Source of the DNA: Cyclospora cayetanensis
Lineage: Eukaryota; Apicomplexa; Conoidasida; Eucoccidiorida; Eimeriidae
NCBI RefSeq assembly: GCF_002999335.1
Contig: NW_020312759.1
Coordinates: 1 to 64,000, forward strand
Direction: 5' to 3'
DNA length: 64,000 nt
The notes below the pieces were generated by a model, which was not told the DNA's origin, did not search any database, and saw nothing but the letters and a program-made list of their open reading frames with translations. Shown piece by piece: positions 1 to 9,609 of the stretch. The position numbers were made by a program, and so were the translations under genes. Positions within the stretch are counted from its first letter, which is position 1; every line of letters starts with the position of its first letter.

Positions 1-85
1 GTAGTGTTTTACACTATAAAGTAAGTTAGCCAAAGCTAGACAACTGTTGTTGGGAGGTCAGTCTGACATCCTATTGCATCCACAG

Positions 86-834
86 CCACTGGATCACAGG
101 AAAACAGGTACATTGAATCATCCTTCCTGGCTACGTGTAGGGCTACACTTACGGTCTCGATGAGGAAAGATTTTAGGGAAACACTCAATAGCTCTTTCAA
201 GTTTGCATTAGACCTGAAGGCAAGAGTGCTTCTGTCCCCTGATTTTTCCCCTGACGGTTCCGCTTTGCAGGTAGAGAAACAGCGAGAGTGCGCGTTGCTG
301 CATCTGGTAAGCGCTCCGAGCAGTCACTGCTAGCCGCACGTATTTTCTAGCGCACTCGTTCACAGTACTGAATCTTATCGCTCTGCAACAAATACGATAT
401 GCGAGCGGCTAAACCGAATAGCTAGGTCTTTACTCATTTTTGATCAACTATAACAAGTGTGATAGAAAGTTTCATAGGGCAGGCTAGTCCGCTACGATGC
501 TCCCAGGCCCTGCCCACTCCCATGTGTTTCCGAATGTGGCAGGTAGCCTCTAGCGTTTTGCCTCGCCCCCCACAGCACCTTTCTTACTTTTGAGGCCACT
601 CACAGCCGACTTGGCATGCAAGAACGCATTTCCGGATCTGCACACCAGACATCTCTGCATGCCCCTGATTGCATAGAATACATAGGTACTCGAAAACGCA
701 GGGCAAGCTTAATTGAAGCTGATGAAACACAAACGCATGTGCGAGTAAGCCAGTCTACATCAGTGCTAGAGCAGAGGAGCTCAGTCCGACCCCGCAAAGC
801 AAGTGGAGGCGCGCTTGTAGGGCCTGTTTCATGA
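86..834 (+). CDS. Partial multi-exon gene at left edge, unknown product
   Basis: I do not recognise this protein. Two exons join in phase: 177-306 (acceptor after a TTTTAG, donor GTAAGC) and 595-834 (acceptor after TTTTGAG, stop TGA). The first encodes a stretch with SFKFALDLKARVLLSPDF and the second a basic Ser/Arg-rich tail ending GGALVGPVS. A possible 22-nt microexon at 86-107 (CCACAG before it, GTACAT after it) would join in frame, giving TGSQENR before ETLNSSF. The 5' part lies outside the window. The signal is splice-site fit and phase only; there is no domain match. Confidence 0.45.
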
Positions 835-2439
835 CCTTTCAGAAGGGCAGGAACATTTAACGGGTCTCTGTCGGGAACCCAGTCTAGCCCTCCCAAGCCA
901 TTTTTCCAAAAGAAGCTGGACGCTAATGTATGAAAAAGGAGAGGATTTTACTGCATGTCAGTCGATGATCGTGTTCCTTTGTTTCGTCCGGTGCATTTCC
1001 CCTCACGCCTATGCCTCTAGGCGGTATGCCCTATGTATGCTTTGATATACAGCTGATGAAAGTATGGGGAACCCCAAGAGCAAAGTATATAATCGCTTGG
1101 CGAGTGATAAAAGCACTGCATGTATACGCTAGCCGTGTCCTCCTTCGCTCCTGTCATCCCAAATCTTAAGACCTACAGTCCTGCCTACAAACGTGTGCTC
1201 CAAAGCACAGTTGCTTTCTTGCCCCCCACCCGGATACCTTCAAGACGGCAGCTACTGTTCGCGTTAGTCTGCCCTCATGGGGCTAATGAGGGTGCCGTAG
1301 GCCCTAGACCCTGCTCTGTGAAAAGCTATCCGACTATTCAAGAAATGATACGTGTGTAATAAAGAGATTCCAATGATTGCCTGGTTTATGTGGAAAATGA
1401 ATGACAAACAAGAGCGTCCACATACCCCTCTAGGCTGACGGCCCCGTGTCGGCTCAATGTTGTTCGCCTGCCTGCACGTAGGGGGCAAAGCTCTGAATCA
1501 TAGCAAGAGGTGCAACAGCATCAGGCTGCTGCTGCAGCACCTTGGCCGACTAACCTGTGATGGGGCAGCACCGGTGACATGGACCGACTTGCTGCCATGA
1601 TTTGAAAAACTCCTTGATCTGCTGCTGCGTCGCTCAGTCCAGTAGCTGCTTGCTCAGGCTTGAAACGCGAAGGGCTTAGATTCGGTTGGGCTAGCACTGC
1701 AGTTCTTTTACGCCCAAGGGAAGGACATATAATCCGAGGGGGAGGCAGAAGCAGTAGCGAAGCGTTGCACCCACTCGAAGATAATCAGATACGTGTACGT
1801 TATGTGGATATGCACACTCAAGGACTCGCATATACATACAAATATCCGTATACGTGTGCAAGGATACAGAAATTCGGATAAGGAGGAAATAGGCGAACAC
1901 AGAAACGGGCCAAAAAGTGTACGGACTAGCAGGGGTCCAGCCACAGTAGACGCTAACGCATTGGCACTTACCGCAGAGAGAGCGGAGGAATACGTTCTAT
2001 AATTTAATACAAATACACACATAGAAGCACAAGTACACGCACACACGTCAGTACGTCATACATATGATAGTATATCCTACAACTGTATGTCTGGCACGAT
2101 AACGTGTGTGCGTGTATATGTGAGTATGCACGACCTTTCATGCACGGCAATAGTATCTAGACCAACAAAAGGCTGTGATGCGAACACACAAGGAGTGACA
2201 TATGCACATTTACAGGTGTGGATTTATACCGCATACGCCTTGACAGATGTGCATGTTTACAGCGTTCTTATGACTACTCACATGCCCAGAAAAAGGCGTC
2301 GTTCAACTAGATTAACAAGCGCCAGTGAAGATGGGTTCCCTTTAGAAGTACGACCACCGTCGGCCTTCACTACAAGCGTCCTCTTCGTGTCTCAAGACAA
2401 GTCTCTTTTTTGGGCATGTGAACACCCATTGCCTAGGGC
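835..2439. other. Intergenic, no gene seen
   Basis: About 1.6 kb with no supported gene. It holds short open frames without coding bias and runs of alternating purine-pyrimidine, for example CACACA/TATACA-rich sequence near 1800-2120. It separates the plus-strand gene ending at 834 from the convergent minus-strand gene ending at 2440. Confidence 0.5.
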
Positions 2440-3267
2440 TTAGCCTTCGTGCGTTTCCTGCTGCCTTCGAGCCTCTGACTTGGCCACAAGCTCGACAGCT
2501 AAGAAGCCTTCGCCTAAGTGGTCATTGGCTTCCCGCTGATCCACTGTGACGAGTATCGTACGGCCCCTCAGGGGCCTTTGGAAAAGGGCTGGGATTACTT
2601 GCGCCTGCAGACGAGTGGCAACGGATCCTACCAGATCCTTAGCGCTGCTGCACCGCTCCGCATGCTCTATTGAGCCCGCAAAAATCCCGCGATCTGTCAA
2701 GCAAAAACTGTCGATGGGTAGGACACCCTCCCGATTCGCTCGCCCTGCCTCTTGAAATAGCGAATAGAGCAAGGGCGGACCGCCAGCTCCCGTCTGTATG
2801 TACACCTCGGACGAACGCTTCCGAACCATCAAATGCACCACGGAGGAGCTAGAGGAAGACATGCCCCCATGGTATGCCCACGCCTTGACCATCGGAATTA
2901 GCGGATCGGGCTGCTGCGGCTGATGTGACGGCAGTTGTCCTTTCTGCTCCTTTCGCGGCTTCTGCTGTTGAGGCGTGCCCGTCAGCGAACGCTCACTTTG
3001 CTGATGCTTCAGCTGCGCCTCGTGAGCCTCCTCCAGCGAGTCTGCTGTGGTCCCCGGCGGCTGTTCGGCCATCAATTGCTGCTGCGTTTGTGAAGACTTT
3101 CCCGTTTCTTGTGTTGGTTCCGCTGTCGCTGCCGCACTGCTACTATTGTTAAGTCCGTGTAACCCCTTAAGCAGCTTCCTGCAGCTAGAAACTGCTGCGC
3201 GCTCGCTCCCCGGATACGCAGCCGCCAAGAAAGAAAGAAATAGGGCCTCCGTTGAAGGGACCGCCAT
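2440..3267 (-). CDS. Unrecognised protein with Gln/Ser-rich central insert
   Basis: Single-exon reading frame of about 275 residues. I place the start at the Met at 3267 (MAVPSTEALFLSFLAAAYPG), although the frame stays open to 3336. Residues about 1-40 are helical and Ala/Leu-rich, about 45-130 are a Gln/Glu/Thr low-complexity linker typical of coccidian proteins, and about 135-275 look globular, with LMVRKRSSEVYIQTG, a Gly/Pro turn, LTDRGIFAGSIEHAERC and GRTILVTVDQ. The pattern of alternating strands in the C-terminal part weakly recalls small proteasome-assembly-chaperone folds, but I saw no diagnostic motif and make no assignment. Confidence 0.6.
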   Translation of the reverse strand: MAVPSTEALFLSFLAAAYPGSERAAVSSCRKLLKGLHGLNNSSSAAATAEPTQETGKSSQTQQQLMAEQPPGTTADSLEEAHEAQLKHQQSERSLTGTPQQQKPRKEQKGQLPSHQPQQPDPLIPMVKAWAYHGGMSSSSSSVVHLMVRKRSSEVYIQTGAGGPPLLYSLFQEAGRANREGVLPIDSFCLTDRGIFAGSIEHAERCSSAKDLVGSVATRLQAQVIPALFQRPLRGRTILVTVDQREANDHLGEGFLAVELVAKSEARRQQETHEG

Positions 3268-3764
3268 GTGGCCCCCTTTGCAAGGAGACGTGTGAATGCG
3301 AATTAATATCATAGAACGCCTAAAAAGAAGCAGCACGCATTAAAGCGTATCGGGCCATAGCCATGAAGAAGAAAATCGGGGCTTAGTTTTGAGCACACGG
3401 GAAGCTCATAGAGGCAGACAACGAGACAGACAGATACAGACGGAGAAATGCAGAAAGGTAGCGGTGCACAAGGTACAGAAGGCGCTGACGAAACAAATGC
3501 AAACGCAGGATCAAGCCAACCTCAATAGCCGCCTTGATAATGAAGGCAAAAAGCAGATCGACGAGAAGCAGAGATACCAGTTTCTTAGAAACGGAGAAAG
3601 GCCCATTTTCCCACTTTGCACCCCTTGCAAATGCACATGCCCAATACAGCTACTCCACGGCAATAAAGGCCAACATCCGTCTCTCCATCGAAAGCATGCT
3701 ATAAGCTGCAATACTGCAGAGGGGTTCTCAGCTATCCAGTCAGCCACTGGTAGTGTACGCCAAC

Positions 3765-5726
3765 TTACGTGAAGAAGGGGGAGAGAGGGAGTAGCAACAG
3801 AGGGGATTCCCCAAAGGCAACTCTGAGCTGTACACCCATCGCCTCCAAGTGCCTCTCTGTGTAGCTTTGCGCCCAGACCTCCAGAGCCTGAAGCCGATCC
3901 TCCTGCTTAAGCGACAGCAGCAGTGTTCTCAACCCGAACTCCCCCTGCTGGCTGTCCATAGCCATCGGTCGCTTGCTCAGCCTTTCTAGGAGGTGCGCAC
4001 GCGACTGGTTTAACAATTTGTGCCGCCGTAATACTGCACCAGGGCTTCCATCCCCGTCAGCAAGGGGGTTCCCAGACGGCCTGCTGCCCAGGTAGGCAAC
4101 CAAAACTGCCTCATTCTCTTCTGATCCGGCATTGTTTTGCTCATGTCCCTCCATCGGAGCTCTGCCGGCCCCTCCTGGTGTTGTTCCGAGAACCGCTGGA
4201 CTCCCTGCTTGAAAGTGTTCGTCCTCTTCGTCCTCAATCGAGTACAAATGAGGCTCTTCGGCGACCGGCTTCTGCTGCTCCACTGCCTTGCGGAAGTCTT
4301 CGAACTGCTCTTGCAGCAACTCTGCATGCAGCAAAGGCAGGAGGCTTGCCCCTCCCTCCACTTCCTGAGCGCCCGCGGTCCCTCCCGGGGGCATCAAATC
4401 TTCCTCTGCAGCCTGCAGATTCCTCAAACTTATGCCACTCGCAGAACCAGGAGCGTCGACGTCGGCAGATGCCGCCGTCGCGCCCGCTGCTGCTACCGCT
4501 GCTGCTGCTTCCCCTCTGGCTTCCGCCGGGGTGGCCTTCTTCTGAACGCTATCTGGGTCAGGGGCACTTTCAAGCAGCTCAAGGAAAGGACGATCGTCAT
4601 TCCGCGCCTCTGGAGGCCCCAAATTCGCCTCGGCGTGCGGACGTTCTGTCTTGCGGGGGCCGTCTGTACCGAGAAAAGAGACGCTGCTCGGTGGACCGTC
4701 TGCTGCTGTCGCGTCTGCCGTTCCACCCCGCCGCTTCCTTTGGTCCAAGTGAGACCGCAGACAGCCCTTGAAAGGGCTGTAATCCTTGGGAAGGGCGGGC
4801 AAGGTCTGGGGAGAGCACCGACCCTCGGCCACGCAGGTTGCCTGCGCGAGCTGCTCGTCAAGACCTTGCTGCTGCAGTGGCTGCTGATTCGAATCATGGC
4901 GCAGCCTCTTCACGTGGATCTCTCTGCCTCTGAAGAAATTACCTGCGCCCTTCTGAGCACAGGCGGAGGGAAAGGGGGGAGGGAACGTGTAGGCCGCAGG
5001 AACGTCCAGTGGGGCCCCAGACGTTCTGAGAATAAAGCTGAAGGACTTGGAGAGAGCCAACGCATACGACGCATGCAGCACAAGGGGGCCTATGGGGATG
5101 TTCAGCTGCGGGTACTGCACGGCCACCGGAGATGCACCCGCAGCGCTTATTTGCACGGCGTCAATCAAGGGCCCATCCACAGACAGCAGAAAAAAAGGCG
5201 AGCTCGTTCCATTTATCGGGGTCGTTCGGGTGAGTGCGTGCCCCGAAGAGGCGACAAGGTCCTGCAGCAACTGCAAAGGCGGTAGAATAGAACGTCTGGG
5301 AGCTCCCCACAGCTGAGCGGGAAGGTTCGAAAAGCGCTCTCTGGAGTCTTTCAAGGCCCACTCCGCCCGAATGGTCGCAGCCCTCGCCAGTACGGACTCG
5401 CCAGCACTGTGCGGCAGAATCCGCGCAAGCATGGGCACCTTCGACCCCAGCAACTCGTCAGTTATCTGGCGAGCGACTCGCCTGAAGAGAGTCACACGAA
5501 AATACGCACACACACACACACAAGCCACACCACCGAAGATGAAGGGCTCCGCCGCAAGGCGAGTCCTGTGAGTCCTGTCGGCTGTCCTTCTCTCCCCCAA
5601 GTCAGCTTCTGCGCTTGCACTTCTGTGGGCCGTAATGCCACTCTTGCAGCGCCACAGAAAGAGGAACGCAAGCGATACATCCGCGATCCAGTAGCACCAA
5701 AACCGTCGACCCCAATAAAAAGGCAT
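3765..5726 (-). CDS. Large Pro/Ala/Glu-rich protein with N-terminal hydrophobic segment
   Basis: Long minus-strand frame (653 codons if uninterrupted). The N-terminus has a hydrophobic stretch (FWCYWIADVSLAFLFLW) that could be a signal anchor. A CA-microsatellite near 5508-5523 falls inside the frame, giving an implausible Cys/Val run, so I suspect an intron there; a good acceptor precedes 5481, where the sequence becomes RVARQITDELLGSKVPML. The following 200 residues look globular (PLQLLQDLVASSGHAL, FFLLSVDGPLIDAVQISAAG). The rest is low-complexity and acidic, with Ala-rich and Glu-rich runs, ending near 3765 in a helical LLLSLKQEDRLQALEVWAQ. Function not recognised. The 5' exon structure is uncertain. 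Confidence 0.6.
   Translation of the reverse strand: MPFYWGRRFWCYWIADVSLAFLFLWRCKSGITAHRSASAEADLGERRTADRTHRTRLAAEPFIFGGVACVCVCAYFRVTLFRRVARQITDELLGSKVPMLARILPHSAGESVLARAATIRAEWALKDSRERFSNLPAQLWGAPRRSILPPLQLLQDLVASSGHALTRTTPINGTSSPFFLLSVDGPLIDAVQISAAGASPVAVQYPQLNIPIGPLVLHASYALALSKSFSFILRTSGAPLDVPAAYTFPPPFPSACAQKGAGNFFRGREIHVKRLRHDSNQQPLQQQGLDEQLAQATCVAEGRCSPQTLPALPKDYSPFKGCLRSHLDQRKRRGGTADATAADGPPSSVSFLGTDGPRKTERPHAEANLGPPEARNDDRPFLELLESAPDPDSVQKKATPAEARGEAAAAVAAAGATAASADVDAPGSASGISLRNLQAAEEDLMPPGGTAGAQEVEGGASLLPLLHAELLQEQFEDFRKAVEQQKPVAEEPHLYSIEDEEDEHFQAGSPAVLGTTPGGAGRAPMEGHEQNNAGSEENEAVLVAYLGSRPSGNPLADGDGSPGAVLRRHKLLNQSRAHLLERLSKRPMAMDSQQGEFGLRTLLLSLKQEDRLQALEVWAQSYTERHLEAMGVQLRVAFGESPLLLLPLSPFFT
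5508..5523. repeat. (CA)n microsatellite
   Basis: Alternating CA tract of about 16 bases inside the 3765-5726 gene, probably intronic. A TA tract follows at about 5905-5921 in the intergenic spacer. Confidence 0.8.
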
Positions 5727-5950
5727 TCAAGCCGCCAAAGTGAGTTCGCTGCACGTCGCCAATTACTTTGACGGCAATGATACATTCAGACTTCGATGTA
5801 CTGTCCACCCAGAATATACAAAAGTCTACCTCTACATATGCATATCGAACAAATCTCACAATGATCTAGCCCACGACTTACGACTCATTTTAAATATATA
5901 AAAGTATATATATATATATATCAAACAAATCTAGCGATCATCGTCAGGCT

Positions 5951-8331
5951 TCAGCAGATAGTAGGCAGCGAGTCACGAAAAAGGTCAGCGGATTCGGCAT
6001 ACTTGAATTCCACTACTGTAGCACGAAGGTCTGGCCTGGCTGCTTCGTTTTGTCCTCTCTTAACCTCCTTCCCAGCCTTCCCTGCTGCCTTCCTCCAATG
6101 CACCGGCTGCAGCTGAAAGGTTCTGGGAGGCTCCTGGACTTCGACATTCTCAGGCTCTGTCACCACAAATATTGGGATGCTGCAGCACAAATCACCGAGC
6201 ACCCTTGAAGCCATTCTGCACTGCTCCTGAGCAGCGCCCGGTGCCCTTCAAATTCAGCAGAAAGCTTTGAAAATGCGAGACGCACATGCCCTGCAGCAAG
6301 CCTCCTTGGCTGCGTGGGGTCCTCAGCCTGCTAAGGCCTCCTGCATTTTGCCTCATGCCGTTGCGTTACTCTTCGGGGAGGGAGTTGGCATGAATAGTAA
6401 TACGCGGGAGGGTGGAGCCAGGGGCCATACATGCGCTTGCGTGTCTTGTTCAGCTTGTGCAGCTCGTGCAGCAGCAGCTCTGCGACTTCTGTTGCGGTAT
6501 ACCCCTCGCAGCAACCACTCAGATCGGCGAACGCCGACCCGCGAGTCTTTATTTCTTCTAGGGCATCGTCGGCTGCAGCTCTAATCCTGATTTCCTCGAG
6601 GACTGCAAAGTTGACACGCGTCTGCTCCTGGCGCTTCTGTTGCTCGAATCGCTCCACCAGCCGGGGTTGTGCCTCACGCAGCGCCTCCTGGAATTTCGTG
6701 CCTTGATCTGCTGACCACAAACGCAACTTGTCCAGCTGCACAAAAAAAACACACAGCGCCCGCGCATACGGCAAGCTACCCACACGCAGTCTCCGCACGT
6801 TCCCGCGAGAAAAAAGCGACGTGTACGAGCATCAACGCGTTCGCTACCTCAGCCCACAAGGCACAAGCCCTTAAAACCAGCTCGAAAGACGATGGCAGAA
6901 ACACCGACCTCACAAGTCCCCTCTCCTCCCGTCTCCCCCAAAGCATTTAGACCCTCAGACTCGTCTCAAACTAGAGCCTACGTGCTCGCCGGCAATGACG
7001 TTCACTTGCATGCCCATTTTGCGGAGATCCTCGGTGACCTTGCGGAAATCCGCAGCCAAGGAAGCCGCTTGGTAAGCCGCGCTCACATAGTCCTGCATGC
7101 AGTGCATGCAGATAAGGAATAGCAGCCTATCGCATTTAATCAAAAAAACGAGACCTTTAGCAGCCCTAGTACTGCTTTTCCGCCTCCGCCGATCTCCCCT
7201 CCCCCTACATAAGACGGCCGCTCTCCCCCAGCCAAGCTGTGAACAAACGTGCTCTAATGCGTGTAGGAAAAATACCTGACGGAGAGGAAGGAGGCGAAGC
7301 GCCGCAGTACCCGCCAGCTGGCTCCTGAACTCGGTGGCGTTCCCAGCTATGTACTCCTCTATTCGACTCTCTAAAGACTCGGTTTGCTTCGTCAGCCGAT
7401 CTAGCAAGGACTGCGAAGGATGCGGATGGCCTGCAAAGACACTCAAAACAATCTGCGCCAAGTATTTTTCGTCCGCGCACCCTTATTACCCCTCGATAGT
7501 GTGCAACGCATACTGTCCAAAGGGCACTTCTCGAGGCTTCAAACGGGGCTGCTCTCTGCTCGGACGCGCCTCTAAAGCGCCGTAGGGGCTGCTTGGCAGA
7601 CAGCGAGCACACGCCTGCCTCCTCCACACTTCGTTCGCGAAGAAAAATCTCCACTCTGGATGCTGAAGGGAAGGACAGGCGAACACGGAAAGTCACTCGC
7701 CCCCGTCGACATCGCGCGTTTGCACAGTAAACGTACTGATGCTTTCGGAGGCCATATCCAAATCCTTGACGGCACTTTTAAGCCAATTGATGTCGTAGCG
7801 CAAGCCGTGCATTTGACGGGAGCCTCGCTCCAACTGAGCCTTGAGAGACTCCTCCGCTTCCACCATTCTTAACTCGTGCTCACGTTGCTCGTGACGTAGA
7901 TGGTGTCCATGATCCTCCTTCTCCTCCAGGAGATGCCCCTGAGGCGCTTCCGCCTCCTGCGCTACTGCGATTGCTGCTCCTGCTGCATCAGCAGCCGCGT
8001 CGGAGTGGGGATCCGTAGCAGCCGACCCAGCAATCTCCTCGAACAATAAAACCTCCGGCTCTCCCTCCCCAGCTACGGCATCTGCATTCACCGACTCCAA
8101 ATGATCCGGCAAAGCAAACACGTCCGATTCTTCCAGCACATCGCTTGGCCCCTCCCACAGACCTTCCCCAGCATCTGCTTCCGACCCTCGTGCCTCCCCA
8201 TTGTTGGAATTCCCCGAGACTCCTTCACTGTTACTTTCCCTTGCTGCCTCTTCGCAAGCGCCCTTCAGCACAAGCTGCCGCCGCAGCACAAAGAGGAGCA
8301 GCGATGACTCCACTAACCGCATGCAACGCAT
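5951..8331 (-). CDS. Five-exon coiled-coil protein, function unknown
   Basis: Phase-consistent model on the minus strand: exons 8331-7737, 7430-7276, 7092-6982, 6735-6431 and 6179-5951, giving about 464 residues. All junctions are GT-AG. Residues 1-160 are acidic and Ala/Glu/Ser-rich. From about residue 160 the protein is largely helical with heptad character (HELRMVEAEESLKAQLERG, LLDRLTKQTESLESRIEEY, RKVTEDLRKMGMQVNV, LRLWSADQGTKFQEALREAQ). The C-terminal exon (IFVVTEPENVEVQEPPRTF) ends in DLFRDSLPTIC. The start at 8331 is the first Met upstream of the helical region; further 5' exons up to about 8780 are possible. I do not recognise the family; a structural or cytoskeletal role is a guess from the coiled coil. 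Confidence 0.65.
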
Positions 8332-9609
8332 CGTTGTTGCTGCAGAACGGTATGCAGGCTGAGGCGGGCAACTTGCCAAAGACGCAGTGGGGCAGCAGCA
8401 GCTGCTGCTCCTGTCGTAGCCGTTGCTGCCCCTCTGATGTAAGGCCCACGAGGCACAGCACAGCACACCACCAGCAACTACACCAACAACACGGTGAACG
8501 GTTTGCAGGCAGTCTCGCTCCTGCTACTCCTTGGCGGCGTTGCAGCCGAGACTTCAAAGGCACCTGGACGTTCAGTCACAGCAGCAACAGCAGCAGCAGC
8601 TGGAGCAGCTACAGCTGTTTCTGCTCGGAATGCGTAGGCGCTGCATCGGATGGGGAGCTCCTTAGCCCCCTCAAGAAGTGAGTCACTCTGCCGTTCCCCC
8701 CTGGGGACGTCCAAGCCGCGCTTTATTGCGCAATGCCCAGTGTGGGCTTCAGGAGGAAGCAGGCAACCAAGAATCGACACCTTATGTGCCTCCCCTCAGC
8801 TTTTTGTTGGAGAGAGCGCGAGGAGACGAGCCTCAGCGGCAGCCGCAGCAGCAGCTGCTGCTGCTTCCAATAACACTTGAAAAACAAACCTTTCAAGAAC
8901 GCCGGCTAATAGAGCAAATGGATCTACTGCAAAAAGCAAGAAGCTTTTAGCAAGTGGTGGAAAAGAGGCTTCTGCCTCTCTACTTCTGTTACGGGGAACG
9001 GCAGCTAGAGCACCTCCGGGCTTCTTATGCTGCGGCTCCGGCTATTGCTGCCGCCGCTTACGCAGCCGACGGTGTGGGACGATGAGGCCAAAGCGGCGGA
9101 ACGCATAGCATATTTAAAATGTATGTGCATTTCTCGTGCTGATTAGCGTTGAAGGTTGAGTCTTTGCCGCTGCAACAACGGCGGCTGGGGCGGAGGTTTC
9201 GCAGCCTCTGGCGTCTCAGTCCCTGCCTTGCCTCTCCCGACTTCCGGTGTATGTACACCTACCGCGAGTCGTACATTCTTTCCTCTCCATGGCTGGCCTT
9301 GGCAACACCGCTATTTTAGCAGCAGGAAGTAGCAGCGGCAGCACCTGCGCCACCAGCATCAGCAGCAGGAGCTGCGACTCTAGACACGTGCAACTGCCTC
9401 ATTGAGGTGGACCAACCCCCAAGCTGCGGCAGCCCTCTACACAGCAATTTCGGCAGCCTCAAAACAGCAACAGTACCACTAGCGCCGAGTTGATCATAGC
9501 CTTAGCTCCAGAAGAAGCGGGAGGATCGCCGTAGCAACTGAAACACCCTTTCCCGCAACAGCAGCAGCAATTCCTCACTCTTCGGCTCTCTGCACTTGTA
9601 TGTCATATC
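8332..9609. other. Spacer between divergent genes, CAG/CTG-rich
   Basis: Between the 5' ends of the coiled-coil gene (minus) and the nuclease-like gene (plus). It contains several CAG/CTG runs (about 8575-8610, 8826-8870, 9315-9375, 9560-9575). Open frames here, such as a plus-strand one at 8145-8681, are composition-driven. An unlocated 5' exon of the minus-strand gene may lie in 8478-8780, where a frame begins MSILGCLLPPEAHTGHCAIK. Confidence 0.4.

Noticed and set aside
4137..5285. 382-residue plus-strand ORF
   Set aside because: Shadow of the 3765-5726 minus-strand frame; Cys/Arg-rich composition without motifs, while the minus-strand frame is longer and more protein-like.
8145..8681. Plus-strand ORF rich in Ser/Cys/Gln
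   Set aside because: Produced by CAG/CTG tracts opposite the coiled-coil gene.
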